The notes beneath the pieces are model-generated. The model did no database searches. It saw only the letters and a list, made by a program, of their open reading frames with translations, and had not been told where the DNA came from. From Massilia sp. 9I (lineage in GTDB: Bacteria; Pseudomonadota; Gammaproteobacteria; Burkholderiales; Burkholderiaceae_D): DNA of 64,000 nt. Numbering within the stretch: position 1 is the stretch's first letter; the number at the start of each line of letters is the position of its first letter. The translations under genes and the position numbers were made by a program. The DNA lies in contig NZ_LR733275.1 of the NCBI RefSeq assembly GCF_902506415.1, positions 1,648,448 to 1,712,447 on the forward strand. Direction: 5' to 3'. Below, piece by piece: positions 38,409 through 47,062 of this stretch.

Positions 38409-39011
38409 TCAGGCCGGCGTGGATGGATTGCGATAGTTTTCGATCAGCCGCTCGAAGCCGCGGCGCGCGCGGTCGACGGAACCGGGCATGCGCAGGAAAC
38501 GGGCGTCATGGTGCAGGGCCAGGATCAGCCCGTAGATCTCGTACACCAGCTGTTCGGCGTCGGTGTCGGCGCGCAGGTGGCCGACCTCGATCGCCTGGCG
38601 CGCGCTGCGCTGTAATGCGCCCTGCCAGGCCTGCACCATCTTGACCAGCTCCTCGCGGATCGGGCCCGGGCGGTCGTCATACTCGACGGCGCCACTGATG
38701 TAGATGCAGCCGGACGCGATCTCGACCGACACGCGTTCGAGCCAGCGGTCGAACATCGACTGCAGGCGCGGCAGGCCACGCGGCTCGCGCACGCTCGGGT
38801 AGAACACCTCTTGCTCGAAGCGGTGGTGATACAGCTTGACCACCTCGAGCTGCAGGTCTTCGCGCGAACCGAAGTGCGCGAACACGCCGGATTTGCTCAT
38901 GTTCATCCGGTCGGCCAGCAGGCCGATGGTCAGGCCTTCCAGGCCGTCGCGGCTGGACAGTTCGAGCGCCACGTCGAGAATCGCTGCCCGCGTGAGTTCG
39001 CCCTTGCGCAT
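38409..39011 (-). CDS. TetR-family regulator of the beta-oxidation cluster
   Basis: 200 aa starting MRKGELTRAAILDVALELSS. The TetR HTH (about 8-55) includes LTIGLLADRMNMSKSGVFAH and FGSREDLQLEVVKLYHHRFE. The C-terminal ligand domain contains CIYISGAVEYDDRPGPIREE, typical for the TetR_C_13 group, which often senses acyl-CoA or fatty acids. It lies directly upstream of the acyl-CoA dehydrogenase gene on the same strand, and probably represses the cluster including itself. Ligand not shown by sequence. Confidence 0.9.
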   Translation of the reverse strand: MRKGELTRAAILDVALELSSRDGLEGLTIGLLADRMNMSKSGVFAHFGSREDLQLEVVKLYHHRFEQEVFYPSVREPRGLPRLQSMFDRWLERVSVEIASGCIYISGAVEYDDRPGPIREELVKMVQAWQGALQRSARQAIEVGHLRADTDAEQLVYEIYGLILALHHDARFLRMPGSVDRARRGFERLIENYRNPSTPA

Positions 39012-39068
39012 GAATTTTGCTGAAGTAGTAATGACAGCCCCTGAATCGAAAAAATCCGAACGCTCGTA

Positions 39069-39096
39069 CTATTATCTACCAGAGTTGAAATGTCAA
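39069..39096 (-). promoter_or_regulatory. Candidate promoter of the TetR/beta-oxidation operon
   Basis: On the minus strand a perfect TTGACA (39091-39096) stands 16 nt before TAATAG (39069-39074), with GATAAT overlapping at a shorter spacing. A CGAACGCTCG dyad lies just downstream, between the promoter and the TetR ATG, and could be an autoregulatory operator. Confidence 0.45.
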
Positions 39097-39282
39097 ACGG
39101 GAACTTAGAGGCGAGATTCTATTGATGCATGACAACGGCAGGAGGAGAAACCGCCTGCAGGACGTCCGCGCCTCGAATCAGCCCGGACAGCGTTGCCGTA
39201 GATGTAAAGGTACCGCATTTTGCACGGTCGTGCGCTGATTTTTGTTTCGCTACTCCCCAGCCCACGACGGGGGTCCACGACG

Positions 39283-39313
39283 GGGGTCAGGTCTAACATT
39301 TCTACACGAGCTC
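39283..39313 (+). repeat. Left 31-bp inverted repeat of the RAYT element
   Basis: It begins GGGGTCAGGTCTAACATT and ends ACGAGCTC. It matches the reverse complement of 40287-40317 over all 31 bases. It contains CTAC, the complement of the GTAG tetranucleotide found in many REP sequences served by RAYTs. Confidence 0.85.
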
Positions 39314-39436
39314 AACCGTTGCTCGCCCAAAGGCGCAAGGTATTGTTCTTGCACAGATCCGCATTTTTACTCTGGCGTCCTGCAGCAACTGAGCAAGCTC
39401 AGCTTGAAATTGATTTTCTTCTGTACCGTAACCGGT

Positions 39437-40282
39437 ATGACACGACCACTTCGACTCGAATTCCCCGGCGCTCTTTACCACGTTACATCCCGTGGCAACC
39501 GAAGTAGTCCCATCTATCGCAACGACTCAGATCGTCGTGCCTGGCTAGATGTCCTCGCTCTAGTATGCGAGCGGCACAACTTTGTCATCCATAGCTTCTG
39601 CCAGATGACAAACCACTATCACCTGCTGGTTGAAACGGTTGAGGCAAATCTTTCTCACGGAATGCGCCAGCTGAACGGCTTGTACTCACAGCTGATCAAC
39701 CGCCGGCACGAACTCGTCGGCCATCTTTTCCAGGGTCGCTATAAAGCCATCCTCGTTCAAAAAGAAAACTACCTCCTGGAAGTGAGCCGCTATATCGTCT
39801 TAAATCCGCTGCGTGCGAACATGGTCACCTCGCTGGACGAATGGCTATGGAGCAGTCATCACTATCTTATCGGCAGAAAGCACTCTCCCAAGTGGTTTCA
39901 GCGCGACTGGATACTAAGTCGATTCGGTCATACTCCCGCAGAAGCTGTCTCCGCCTATCGGGCGTTTGTCCTGGCGGGCATCGGTCAAGCGAGTCCGCTG
40001 ACCGCGACCCGCCACCAGATTCTTCTGGGCGATGACGACTTCGTCGCGTCACACCAGCAGCTGCAATGCGCTGAAGAATTTATGGAGGTTTCCAGGACCG
40101 AGCGGCGAGCGGTTGCACTTTCGCTGACTGAGTATCAAGCCAGCTACCCCAATAGAGACGAGGCGATGGCACGCGCCTATCGGTCCACGGCTTTCACGAT
40201 GCAGCAGATCGCGCGTGCGTTTGGTGTATCGGCCATGACAGTAAGCCGAGCAATTGCTGCTTACGAAAAGCCCGAGCGCTAA
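39437..40282 (+). CDS. REP-associated tyrosine transposase (RAYT, Y1/IS200-like)
   Basis: 281 aa starting MTRPLRLEFPGALYHVTSRG, the classic opening of RAYT/TnpA_REP proteins. The HUH motif is the HYH of SFCQMTNHYHLLVET (residues 60-62). The catalytic tyrosine region is KENYLLEVSRYIVLNPLRAN. Unlike short IS200 transposases it has a C-terminal extension with a helix-turn-helix, AFTMQQIARAFGVSAMTVSR. Codon use and lower GC in the 5' region differ from the neighbours, as expected for a mobile gene. The upstream 190 nt in the same frame have no ribosome site and are not included. Confidence 0.9.
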   Translation: MTRPLRLEFPGALYHVTSRGNRSSPIYRNDSDRRAWLDVLALVCERHNFVIHSFCQMTNHYHLLVETVEANLSHGMRQLNGLYSQLINRRHELVGHLFQGRYKAILVQKENYLLEVSRYIVLNPLRANMVTSLDEWLWSSHHYLIGRKHSPKWFQRDWILSRFGHTPAEAVSAYRAFVLAGIGQASPLTATRHQILLGDDDFVASHQQLQCAEEFMEVSRTERRAVALSLTEYQASYPNRDEAMARAYRSTAFTMQQIARAFGVSAMTVSRAIAAYEKPER

Positions 40283-40286
40283 AGCA

Positions 40287-40317
40287 GAGCTCGTGTAGAA
40301 ATGTTAGACCTGACCCC
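40287..40317 (-). repeat. Right 31-bp inverted repeat of the RAYT element
   Basis: Exact reverse complement of 39283-39313, starting 4 nt after the transposase stop codon. It contains the GTAG tetranucleotide. Confidence 0.85.
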
Positions 40318-40360
40318 GGTGTTGGTGTCGATGGTCGTGCGCTGATTTTTGTTGCCGAAT

Positions 40361-40774
40361 TTACTCGTCATTGATACGGCTGATGGCCCGGCGGTCGCGC
40401 TTGGTCGGCCGCCCCTTGAGATCCATGCTCGGCTCCGGGAACAGGCGGCGCGCCGTCTTGTTGTTCTCGCGCTTGGCGATGCTTTCGTCGGTCTCGAAAT
40501 ACAGGGTGCGCGCCACCGGCGCCGGGCCGCGTGTGCCGGAAATCGCGGCCACGATCACTTCCCAGCGGTCCGAGCCGTTGTCGATGACGATTTTGTCGTT
40601 GATCTTGACGTTGCGCGCCGGTTTGATCGGCTCGCCATCGATGCGCACGCGGCCGCGGTCGATCGCGTCGGTTGCCAGCGAGCGCGTCTTGAAGAAGCGC
40701 GCTGCCCACAACCATTTGTCGATACGTACGTTGTTGTCTTCCTTGTCCACCATCTCTCGCCTGCTTTCTTTCAT
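40361..40774 (-). CDS. hslR: S4-domain RNA-binding protein (Hsp15/HslR type)
   Basis: 137 aa; the S4 domain begins VRIDKWLWAARFFKTRSLAT, then DRGRVRIDGEPIKPARNVKI, the family signature. The C-terminal basic tail (DLKGRPTKRDRRAISRIND) is typical of Hsp15, which binds stalled 50S subunits carrying nascent chains. The start may be the first ATG or MVDKEDNNVR 21 nt later. Its first four bases overlap the clsB stop (ATGA). Confidence 0.88.
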   Translation of the reverse strand: MKESRREMVDKEDNNVRIDKWLWAARFFKTRSLATDAIDRGRVRIDGEPIKPARNVKINDKIVIDNGSDRWEVIVAAISGTRGPAPVARTLYFETDESIAKRENNKTARRLFPEPSMDLKGRPTKRDRRAISRINDE

Positions 40775-41931
40775 GCATAGCCGATCGCGAAGATCCGCAT
40801 GACCAGTTTATACACCATGTAGGCAAATCCGTAGCTCGCACGGCGGAACCAGCCGATGTGCGCGTAATCCTCGGCGCGCACCGGCACCCCGTCGGCAATG
40901 CCGCGCTCGATGTGCGCGCGCATGGTGGCGGCGAAGCGCTCGTCCAGCACCACCACGTTGGCTTCCTGGTTCAGGAACAGCGACAGGCCGTCGCAGTTGC
41001 TGGAGCCGACCGTGGCCCAGTCGTCGTCGACCACCGCGACCTTGGCGTGCAGCTGGGTCTTCTGGTATTCCACCACCTTGATGCCGTCGGCCAGCAGCTT
41101 GGGATAGAAGGAATGCGCGACCATGTCCTGGATGACGAACTCCCCTACCCCGATCAGGAGCGTGACTTTCACTCCGCGCCGCGCGGCATGGGCCAGCGCC
41201 TTGCGGAACTTGCGGCCCGGGGCGAAATACGGCGTGGCCAGCAGCACGCTGTCCTTGGCGCGCCCCAAAGCCTGCAGGTAGGCGCGCTGGATGGTGGAAC
41301 GGTTGCGCAGGTTGTCGCGCACCACGAACGCCGCCTTGGCCGGGAATTCGCAGGACTGCACCGGCTTCTTGCGCATCTCCTTGAACAGCTCGATGCGCTG
41401 CCGGAACTTAAGGTGGCCGGCGCGCAGCCACTGCCCCTGCGCCTCGTCGTGGATCTGGGCCACCAGCGGCCCGCGTACCTGCACCGTGAAGTCCCAGCGC
41501 GGCGCCGCCAGGCGCTTGTGCTCGGCGTGGTCGCACAGCCAGTCGTCGTTGACGTTGATACCGCCCACGAACGCGATGGCGCGGTCGATCACCGCGATCT
41601 TGCGGTGCGAACGGGCGATGCCGCGCTTGCACCAGGGGTTGAAGACGCGGTAGTGCACGCCGCCGCGCAAGAAGATGCCGCCCAGGCGCTTCGCGGTGCG
41701 GTGCTCGGTGCCGATCCAGTCGACCAGCACCCGCACCTTCACGCCGCGCCCGGCCGCACGGATCAGGGCGTCGCGCACCAGCTCGCCGGTCGGGTCCTCG
41801 GCGAAGATATAGGTTTCGAACAGGATGTCATACTGCGCGGCGTCGATCGCGGCGACCAGCGCCGGGAAAAAAGCGGTGCCGCTTTCCAGCAGGGTGACGT
41901 CGTTGTTGTCTACGAAGCTGAGGTGACGCAT
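40771..41931 (-). CDS. clsB: Cardiolipin synthase B (ClsB type phospholipase D)
   Basis: 386 aa starting MRHLSFVDNNDVTLLESGTA. Two HKD motifs of the PLD superfamily are seen: H109-x-K111 with Asp116 in ARSHRKIAVIDRAIAFVGG, and H295 in QLHAKVAVVDDDWATVGSSN. No N-terminal membrane helices, as in ClsB/YbhO. It joins phospholipids to make cardiolipin at the inner membrane. The C-terminus is basic. The gene lies directly after the EEP gene (YbhP-like), as in E. coli ybhP-ybhO, and overlaps the hslR-like gene. Confidence 0.93.
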   Translation of the reverse strand: MRHLSFVDNNDVTLLESGTAFFPALVAAIDAAQYDILFETYIFAEDPTGELVRDALIRAAGRGVKVRVLVDWIGTEHRTAKRLGGIFLRGGVHYRVFNPWCKRGIARSHRKIAVIDRAIAFVGGINVNDDWLCDHAEHKRLAAPRWDFTVQVRGPLVAQIHDEAQGQWLRAGHLKFRQRIELFKEMRKKPVQSCEFPAKAAFVVRDNLRNRSTIQRAYLQALGRAKDSVLLATPYFAPGRKFRKALAHAARRGVKVTLLIGVGEFVIQDMVAHSFYPKLLADGIKVVEYQKTQLHAKVAVVDDDWATVGSSNCDGLSLFLNQEANVVVLDERFAATMRAHIERGIADGVPVRAEDYAHIGWFRRASYGFAYMVYKLVMRIFAIGYA

Positions 41932-41939
41932 GGCGCGCG

Positions 41940-42749
41940 TCAGGACAGCTGGAGTTCCGCCACGATCGGTGCGTGGTCGGACAGCTTGGCCCACAGCGGG
42001 CCGTGCATCACTTGGGCGTTATCCACCGCGAAACCGCGCACGTAGATGCGATCGAGGCGGAACCAGGGCAGCATGGCCGGGAAGGTGCGCGCCGGCGCCA
42101 GGCGCGGCTGGCGGCCGGCCCAGCCGCGCACCATGTCGCCCAGCGCCGATTTCGGTCCCAGCTCGTCGAACACCTCGACCACGCCGAGGGCGTTGCGCAG
42201 GCGATCGCTGAGGGTATTGCGCCAGTCGTTGAAGTCGCCCGCGATGATCACCGGCTCGCCATGCGAAGAGGTGTTGACGTGCTCGATCAGGGCCTCGGTC
42301 TGGCGCCCGCGGCTGCCCTCGAACAGGCCCAGGTGCACCACGTAGCAATGAACGCGGCCGGCCTGGGTGTTCAAGACGCAATGCAGGATGCCGCGCTGCT
42401 CGTAGGCGTGGTCCGAGACATCGTGGTTGTGCGAATTCTCGATCGGGAAGGCGGAGAGCAGCGCATTGCCGTGGTGGCCGTGGTCGTACACGGCGTTCAT
42501 GCCGTAGGCGCTATGGTGCTTCTCGCCCTTGAAGAAGTCGTACTGGGCCGTCTCGGGCCAGTGATGGTGCGCGTGTTCTTCCTTGCCGTACCTGGCCTGG
42601 AAACGGTCGTGCCGGCCCTGCACTTCCTGCAGGAACACGACGTCGGCATGGAATTCGGCAATCGCCTTCTTCAGCGCGATCACGCGCGGCTGGCTGCGCA
42701 GCGAGCTTACGCCCTTGTGGATGTTGTAGGTGGCCACACGAATCTTCAT
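41940..42749 (-). CDS. Endonuclease/exonuclease/phosphatase family protein (YbhP-like)
   Basis: 269 aa starting MKIRVATYNIHKGVSSLRSQ. The EEP catalytic motifs are present: TYNIHKG, VVFLQEVQG, HLGLFEGSRGRQTEAL, GDFNDWR with the Asp-Asn pair, LDRIYVRG and the terminal SDHAPIVAEL. The His-rich segment HAHHHWPETAQYDFF is notable. YbhP-like proteins pair with clsB in many proteobacteria; the enzymatic substrate is not established, but a phospholipid- or nucleotide-derived phosphodiester is possible. It is transcribed ahead of clsB with an 8-nt gap. Confidence 0.9.
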   Translation of the reverse strand: MKIRVATYNIHKGVSSLRSQPRVIALKKAIAEFHADVVFLQEVQGRHDRFQARYGKEEHAHHHWPETAQYDFFKGEKHHSAYGMNAVYDHGHHGNALLSAFPIENSHNHDVSDHAYEQRGILHCVLNTQAGRVHCYVVHLGLFEGSRGRQTEALIEHVNTSSHGEPVIIAGDFNDWRNTLSDRLRNALGVVEVFDELGPKSALGDMVRGWAGRQPRLAPARTFPAMLPWFRLDRIYVRGFAVDNAQVMHGPLWAKLSDHAPIVAELQLS

Positions 42750-42807
42750 GGGAACATTCTAACAACATCCCGGGTCTACCCTCTTGGTGCCCAGCCCAAT
42801 CGTGCGC

Positions 42808-43260
42808 TCACGGAGAAATGTGCCGAGGCAACTGCAGGATGGCTTCGGCGTTCGATGAGGAAAAGCAGCGGTCGGCGGCCTCGAGGTAAGGCAGCCAGGC
42901 ATATTGGGTATGCTCGCGCGGGCTCAACGTGACCGTGACGTCACGCGGGACGCACACCGAGAACACGTGCTCGGTGTTATGCGTAACGCCGGGCGCATAA
43001 CGGTGGCGCCAGACGGGGTAGATCTCATAGATGTTGGACAGATGCCAGTCGTGCAGGCGAATGTGCTCGCCATCGGCCACGATGCCGGTCTCTTCGAACA
43101 GTTCGCGGGTGGCGGTCTGGATCAGGGGCTCGTCATGAAAGTCGAGCGAGCCGGTGACGGATTGCCAGAAACCCGGGCGGTCGGCGCGTTCGATCAGCAA
43201 GACCTCCATGGCGGAGGTGTGGATGACGACCAGGACGGATTCGGGGATCTTGTGAGGCAT
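42808..43260 (-). CDS. nudB: Dihydroneopterin triphosphate diphosphatase NudB
   Basis: 150 aa starting MPHKIPESVLVVIHTSAMEV. The Nudix box is GSLDFHDEPLIQTATRELFE followed by ETGIV, with the REL-x-EE core intact. The N-terminal KIPESVLVVIHT and WQSVTGSLD are typical of NudB, which starts folate synthesis by removing pyrophosphate from dihydroneopterin triphosphate. It is placed right after aspS, as in many proteobacteria, with a terminator between them. A TTG 6 nt upstream could also start translation. Confidence 0.9.
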   Translation of the reverse strand: MPHKIPESVLVVIHTSAMEVLLIERADRPGFWQSVTGSLDFHDEPLIQTATRELFEETGIVADGEHIRLHDWHLSNIYEIYPVWRHRYAPGVTHNTEHVFSVCVPRDVTVTLSPREHTQYAWLPYLEAADRCFSSSNAEAILQLPRHISP

Positions 43261-43281
43261 CGACAATTAAATAGCGCAAAT

Positions 43282-43324
43282 AAAAAAACGCGGGCGCAGC
43301 CATTATATGGCCGCGCCCGCGTTT
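43282..43324 (-). terminator. Rho-independent terminator of aspS
   Basis: A 17-nt imperfect stem (left AAACGCGGGCGC, right GCGCCCGCGTTT) around a TATA-containing loop. It is followed on the minus strand by a T-run. It lies 18 nt past the aspS stop codon. Confidence 0.9.
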
Positions 43325-43342
43325 ACCGAACCCGTGCTTCGC

Positions 43343-45145
43343 TTAGGCGACTTTTGGCTCGTTGCGCAGACGGATGTGCAGTTCTTTCAGCTGCTTCTCG
43401 TCGACTTCCGACGGCGCGTTGGTCAAGAGATCCTGTGCACGCTGGGTCTTCGGGAAGGCGATCACGTCGCGGATCGACTCGGAGCCGGTCATCAGGGTGA
43501 TCAGGCGATCCAGGCCGAAGGCCAGGCCACCGTGCGGCGGCGCGCCGTACTGCAGGGCGTCGAGCAGGAAGCCGAACTTCAGCTGCGCTTCTTCGGCGTC
43601 GATCTTCAGGGCGCGGAACACCTTGCTCTGGACTTCTTCGCGGTGGATACGGATCGAGCCGCCGCCCAGTTCCCAGCCGTTCAGGACCATGTCGTAGGCC
43701 TTGGCGACGCAGGCGCCCGGATTGATTTCCAACATGTCTTCGTGGCCGTCCTTCGGTGCGGTGAACGGGTGGTGGGTGGCGTTCCAGCGGTCGCCGTCTT
43801 CGTCGTATTCGAACATCGGGAAGTCGATGACCCACAGCGGCGCCCAGCGGTCGTCGAACAGGCCGGCCTTCTTGCCGAATTCCGAGTGGCCGATCTTGAC
43901 GCGCAGCGCGCCGATGGCGTCGTTGACGACCTTCGCCTTGTCGGCGCCGAAGAAGATCAGGTCGCCGTCTTCGGCCTTGGTCAGTTCCAGGATCTGGGCC
44001 AGGACTTCGTCCGAGATGTTCTTGACGATCGGCGACTGCAGGCCGTCACGGCCCTTGGCCTTCTCGTTGACCTTGATGTAGGCCAGGCCCTTGGCGCCGT
44101 AGATGGCGACGAACTGGGTGTACGCGTCGATTTCCGAACGCGGCATCGAACCGCCCTGCGGCACGCGCAGGCCGACCACACGGCCGCCGGCCATGTTGGC
44201 GGCGGAATTGAACACCTTGAACTCGACCGACTTCATCAGCTCGGTCAATTCGGTGAACTCCAGCTTGACGCGCATGTCCGGCTTGTCCGAACCGTAGGAG
44301 CCCATGGCGGTGGCGAAGTCCATCACCGGGAACGGGTTCGGCAGGTCGATGCCGGCGGCGTTCTTGAAGACGACGCGCATCATGTCTTCGAACAGGTCAC
44401 GGATTTCCTGCTCGGTCAGGAACGAGGTTTCGCAGTCGATCTGGGTGAATTCCGGCTGGCGGTCGGCGCGCAGGTCTTCGTCGCGGAAGCACTTGGTGAT
44501 CTGGTAGTAGCGGTCGAAGTTGGCGACCATCAGCAGCTGCTTGAACAGCTGCGGCGACTGCGGCAGCGCGAAGAAGTTGCCCGGGTTGACGCGCGAGGGC
44601 ACCAGGTAGTCGCGGGCGCCTTCCGGAGTCGACTTGGTCAGCATCGGGGTTTCGATGTCGATGAAGCCCAGGTTGTCCAGGTACTTGCGCACTTCCATCG
44701 AGACCTTGTAGCGCAGGCGCAGGTTGTGCTGCATCTGGTTGCGGCGCAGGTCGAGCACGCGGTGGGTCAGGCGGGTGGTTTCCGACAGGTTGTCGTCGTC
44801 CAGCTGGAAAGGCACCGGCACGGAAGCGTTCAGCACTTCCAGCTTGGTGGTGTTGATCTCGATCTTGCCCGACTTCAGGTTGGCGTTGGCGGTGCCTTCC
44901 AGGCGGTTCACGACGGTGCCGGTGATGCGCAGGCAATACTCGTTGCGCACGTGTTCCGCGGCCTTGAACACCTCGGCGTTATCCGGGTGGCAGACCACCT
45001 GCACCAGGCCTTCGCGGTCGCGCAGGTCGATGAAGATTACGCCGCCGTGGTCGCGGCGACGGTGCACCCAGCCGCACAGGCTGACGGTTTGGCCCAGCAG
45101 TTCCTCGGTGACGAGGCCGCAGTAGTGAGTACGCATGGAGGACAT
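43343..45145 (-). CDS. aspS: Aspartyl-tRNA synthetase
   Basis: 600 aa, the bacterial AspRS length. The anticodon-binding OB fold is at the N-terminus ([20 protein letters not shown]). Class II motif 2 is [20 protein letters not shown] and motif 3 is [15 protein letters not shown]. The bacterial GAD insert lies in between (about 290-420). Translation may start at the first ATG or at MRTHYCG 9 nt later, which matches the usual N-terminus. An ordinary housekeeping gene. Confidence 0.97.
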   Translation of the reverse strand: MSSMRTHYCGLVTEELLGQTVSLCGWVHRRRDHGGVIFIDLRDREGLVQVVCHPDNAEVFKAAEHVRNEYCLRITGTVVNRLEGTANANLKSGKIEINTTKLEVLNASVPVPFQLDDDNLSETTRLTHRVLDLRRNQMQHNLRLRYKVSMEVRKYLDNLGFIDIETPMLTKSTPEGARDYLVPSRVNPGNFFALPQSPQLFKQLLMVANFDRYYQITKCFRDEDLRADRQPEFTQIDCETSFLTEQEIRDLFEDMMRVVFKNAAGIDLPNPFPVMDFATAMGSYGSDKPDMRVKLEFTELTELMKSVEFKVFNSAANMAGGRVVGLRVPQGGSMPRSEIDAYTQFVAIYGAKGLAYIKVNEKAKGRDGLQSPIVKNISDEVLAQILELTKAEDGDLIFFGADKAKVVNDAIGALRVKIGHSEFGKKAGLFDDRWAPLWVIDFPMFEYDEDGDRWNATHHPFTAPKDGHEDMLEINPGACVAKAYDMVLNGWELGGGSIRIHREEVQSKVFRALKIDAEEAQLKFGFLLDALQYGAPPHGGLAFGLDRLITLMTGSESIRDVIAFPKTQRAQDLLTNAPSEVDEKQLKELHIRLRNEPKVA

Positions 45146-45209
45146 AGTTTTCGTTCCAGGTTGGTTGTTCGGTCAAGCCCGAAGGCCTATTCTTTGATAC
45201 TGCGTTTTC

Positions 45210-45797
45210 TTATTCCGGAGCGACGACGCCCATCGAAACGATGTGCTTCAGTGCCGCGTCCACGGACATATTCAGTTCCACGACCTTGCTGCGTTCCATC
45301 ATCAGGAAAAAGCCGGAGGTCGGGTTCGGGGTGGTCGGCACGTACACGCTCACGTAGTCGCCCACCAGGTGGTTCTTCACGTCGCCGCCCGGCACGCCGG
45401 TCAGGAAGGCGATGGTATAGGAATCCGCGTGCGGATACGGGATCAGCACCGGCGTACGGAACGCGTTGCCCGAGGACGAGAACAGCGTGTCCGACACCTG
45501 CTTGACGCTGCCGTACAGCGAGCTGACGACCGGGATGCGCTTCATGATGCGGTCGCCCAGGCGCACGACCCAGCCGCCCACCAGGTTATTGGTCAGCAGG
45601 CCAGTAATGAAAATGATGGCGATGGTGAGCACCGCGCCGACGCCCGGGATGTCGCGGCCGAACATTGCCTGCGGCGTCCAGGATTCCGGCACGAACAGCA
45701 GCGACTGGTCCAGGGTGCTGATGATCATGCTCAGCACCCAGGCCGTGATCACCAGGGGCACCAGTACCAGCAAGCCGGTCAGGAAATATTTGCGCAT
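45210..45797 (-). CDS. DUF502 membrane protein
   Basis: 195 aa starting MRKYFLTGLLVLVPLVITAW. Two membrane helices (about 6-28 and 55-75) are followed by the DUF502 signature IMKRIPVVSSLYGSVKQVSD, then FLTGVPGGDVKNHLVGDYVS and VYVPTTPNPTSGFFLMM. The function of the family is unknown. It is placed between the fmdB-type gene and aspS, an arrangement common in betaproteobacteria. Confidence 0.9.
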   Translation of the reverse strand: MRKYFLTGLLVLVPLVITAWVLSMIISTLDQSLLFVPESWTPQAMFGRDIPGVGAVLTIAIIFITGLLTNNLVGGWVVRLGDRIMKRIPVVSSLYGSVKQVSDTLFSSSGNAFRTPVLIPYPHADSYTIAFLTGVPGGDVKNHLVGDYVSVYVPTTPNPTSGFFLMMERSKVVELNMSVDAALKHIVSMGVVAPE

Positions 45798-45816
45798 CGG
45801 TTTCTCTTGTTCTTGT

Positions 45817-46125
45817 TCAGCTACTGCTCTTGTCGCCGCCCGTGGCCGGCGCGGGCGCCGGCGTGCCGGCTGCGCTGCTGCCGCTGTCGGCGGCTGCGGC
45901 CGGCGCCGCGGCACCGCCGGCGGTGCCGGTGGCCGGCGGGGTGCCACCACGGAAGTCGGTCACATACCAGCCCGTGCCCTTCAGCTGGAAGCCGGCGGCG
46001 GTCACCTGTTTTTTGAAGGCATCCTTGCCGCAGGACGGGCAGACGGTCAGCACCGGGTCGGAAATTTTTTGCAGTACATCTTTGGTAAAACCGCATTCAT
46101 CGCAGCGGTAAGCGTAAATCGGCAT
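45817..46125 (-). CDS. FmdB-type zinc-ribbon protein
   Basis: 102 aa starting MPIYAYRCDECGFTKDVLQK. The two CxxC knuckles are CDEC and CPSC (residues 8-11 and 31-34). The rest is a Gly/Ala/Pro-rich tail with no fold expected. FmdB-type zinc ribbons are regulatory or assembly proteins of unclear function. It is 19 nt upstream of the DUF502 gene, on the same strand, and co-transcribed. Confidence 0.9.
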   Translation of the reverse strand: MPIYAYRCDECGFTKDVLQKISDPVLTVCPSCGKDAFKKQVTAAGFQLKGTGWYVTDFRGGTPPATGTAGGAAAPAAAADSGSSAAGTPAPAPATGGDKSSS

Positions 46126-46301
46126 CGTAGTACTCCGCAAAAATCTTCAAAACCCTGAATTATAAAGCTTTTACGTGAAGCCTTGCCCAATTTGGCTGCA
46201 GCGGACCATTGCCGACCGCTTCATGGCGCGTTGACGGTGTTGTTTTTCGTCATCGCTAGGCGCGGTTTCGTTTGCCCAATGTCAGGGCCGGGTGATTAAA
46301 T

Positions 46302-46450
46302 AGCATCTTTCTTGAGAACATGATGGCGGCAGGCAAGCTCTGCTGCCCACAGTTAAGAAGAAACAGAAGATTTTGCGCGGTGCCACACCGCCGCTGGTCC
46401 GTAAAAGAACGCTGCATTTCCCGAGCCCGCTTCATGCGGGCTTTTCTTTT
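46302..46450 (+). ncRNA. Candidate small RNA
   Basis: The 328-nt gap between fmdB and the methyltransferase has no convincing gene. A possible promoter on the plus strand is TTGCCC (46272-46277), 18 nt, TTAAAT (46296-46301). About 140 nt later is a strong plus-strand terminator. In between are two further hairpins, GGCAG...CTGCC (about 46325-46350) and GCGGTG-CCA-CACCGC (about 46378-46392). A plus-strand terminator makes no sense for the two minus-strand genes around it. No known RNA family was recognised. Confidence 0.45.
46424..46450 (+). terminator. Plus-strand Rho-independent terminator
   Basis: Stem AGCCCGC / GCGGGCT with loop TTCAT, followed by TTTCTTTT. The T-run exists only on the plus strand. 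No plus-strand protein gene precedes it. Confidence 0.8.
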
Positions 46451-46453
46451 GGC

Positions 46454-47059
46454 CTAGCGGCGCCGCCAGACCATCCAGCGTTCCTTGCCGGCGAAGATCG
46501 GGATCGAATCGCTTACCTGCGCATCCTCGATGCAGTCGAAGTACGGCGCCAGTAAAGCCTCAAGCCCTGCCCTGTCGATGCCGAACGGCGGGCCTTTGAC
46601 CGCTTGGTCAAAATAAAAGAAGCCGGCCAGGCGGGCGCCGGGCGGCAGCAGCGCAGCCCAGCGCGCCGCGACTTGCGGGCGCATGGCCAGCGGCAGCGCG
46701 CACAGGAAGGCGCATTCATAGATGAGTTCGAGTTGGCGCGGCGGCTGCCAGGCAAAGAAATCCGCTTCCACCACCCGCTCGGCCCACGGCCCCGCCAGCG
46801 CCTTGGCGCGTGCCACCGCTTCCGGTGCAAAGTCGATCGCGGTCACGTCCCACCCGGCGTCGGACAGGTAGACCACTTCGTAGGCGCTGCCGCAGCCGGG
46901 AATCAGGGTGCTGAGCGGGCGCGGCGAAGCCAGCACGAAGTCGCGCAGGGCCTGTGGCACGCCGCCACGGTCCCACGGGGTGAAGGATCGGGCAAAGCGC
47001 TCGTCCCAGAACGCGGGACTGAGCGGATCGCGGCTGGCGAAGCTGGGCGTCGCCGCCAC
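46454..47059 (-). CDS. TPMT-family class I methyltransferase
   Basis: 201 aa, probable GTG start. The N-terminal FWDERFARSFTPWDRGGVPQ is characteristic of the thiopurine S-methyltransferase family. SAM motif I is LIPGCGSAYEVVYLSDAGWD, then VTAIDFAPEAV, VEADFFAWQPP and YECAFLCALPLAMR. Such bacterial members methylate thiols, tellurite or selenite. It starts 4 nt downstream of the ubiB stop on the same strand. Confidence 0.85.
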   Translation of the reverse strand: MAATPSFASRDPLSPAFWDERFARSFTPWDRGGVPQALRDFVLASPRPLSTLIPGCGSAYEVVYLSDAGWDVTAIDFAPEAVARAKALAGPWAERVVEADFFAWQPPRQLELIYECAFLCALPLAMRPQVAARWAALLPPGARLAGFFYFDQAVKGPPFGIDRAGLEALLAPYFDCIEDAQVSDSIPIFAGKERWMVWRRR

Positions 47060-47062
47060 CGC

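Larger units (their letters stand above)
39226..40353 (+). mobile_element. RAYT element with inverted and direct flanking repeats
   Basis: A 1.13-kb unit between the TetR operon promoter and the end of the hslR-like gene. It is bounded by two identical 21-bp direct repeats (39226-39246 and 40333-40353) and contains two perfect 31-bp inverted repeats (39283-39313 and 40287-40317) around the transposase gene. Between the left direct and inverted repeats, a 14-nt unit ending CACGACGGGGGTC is repeated in tandem. The whole looks like an insertion into the intergenic space. Confidence 0.75.

Noticed and set aside
46373..46555. 60-codon plus-strand frame across the candidate small RNA and its terminator
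   Set aside because: It runs through the terminator hairpin and the end of the methyltransferase gene and has no ribosome site.
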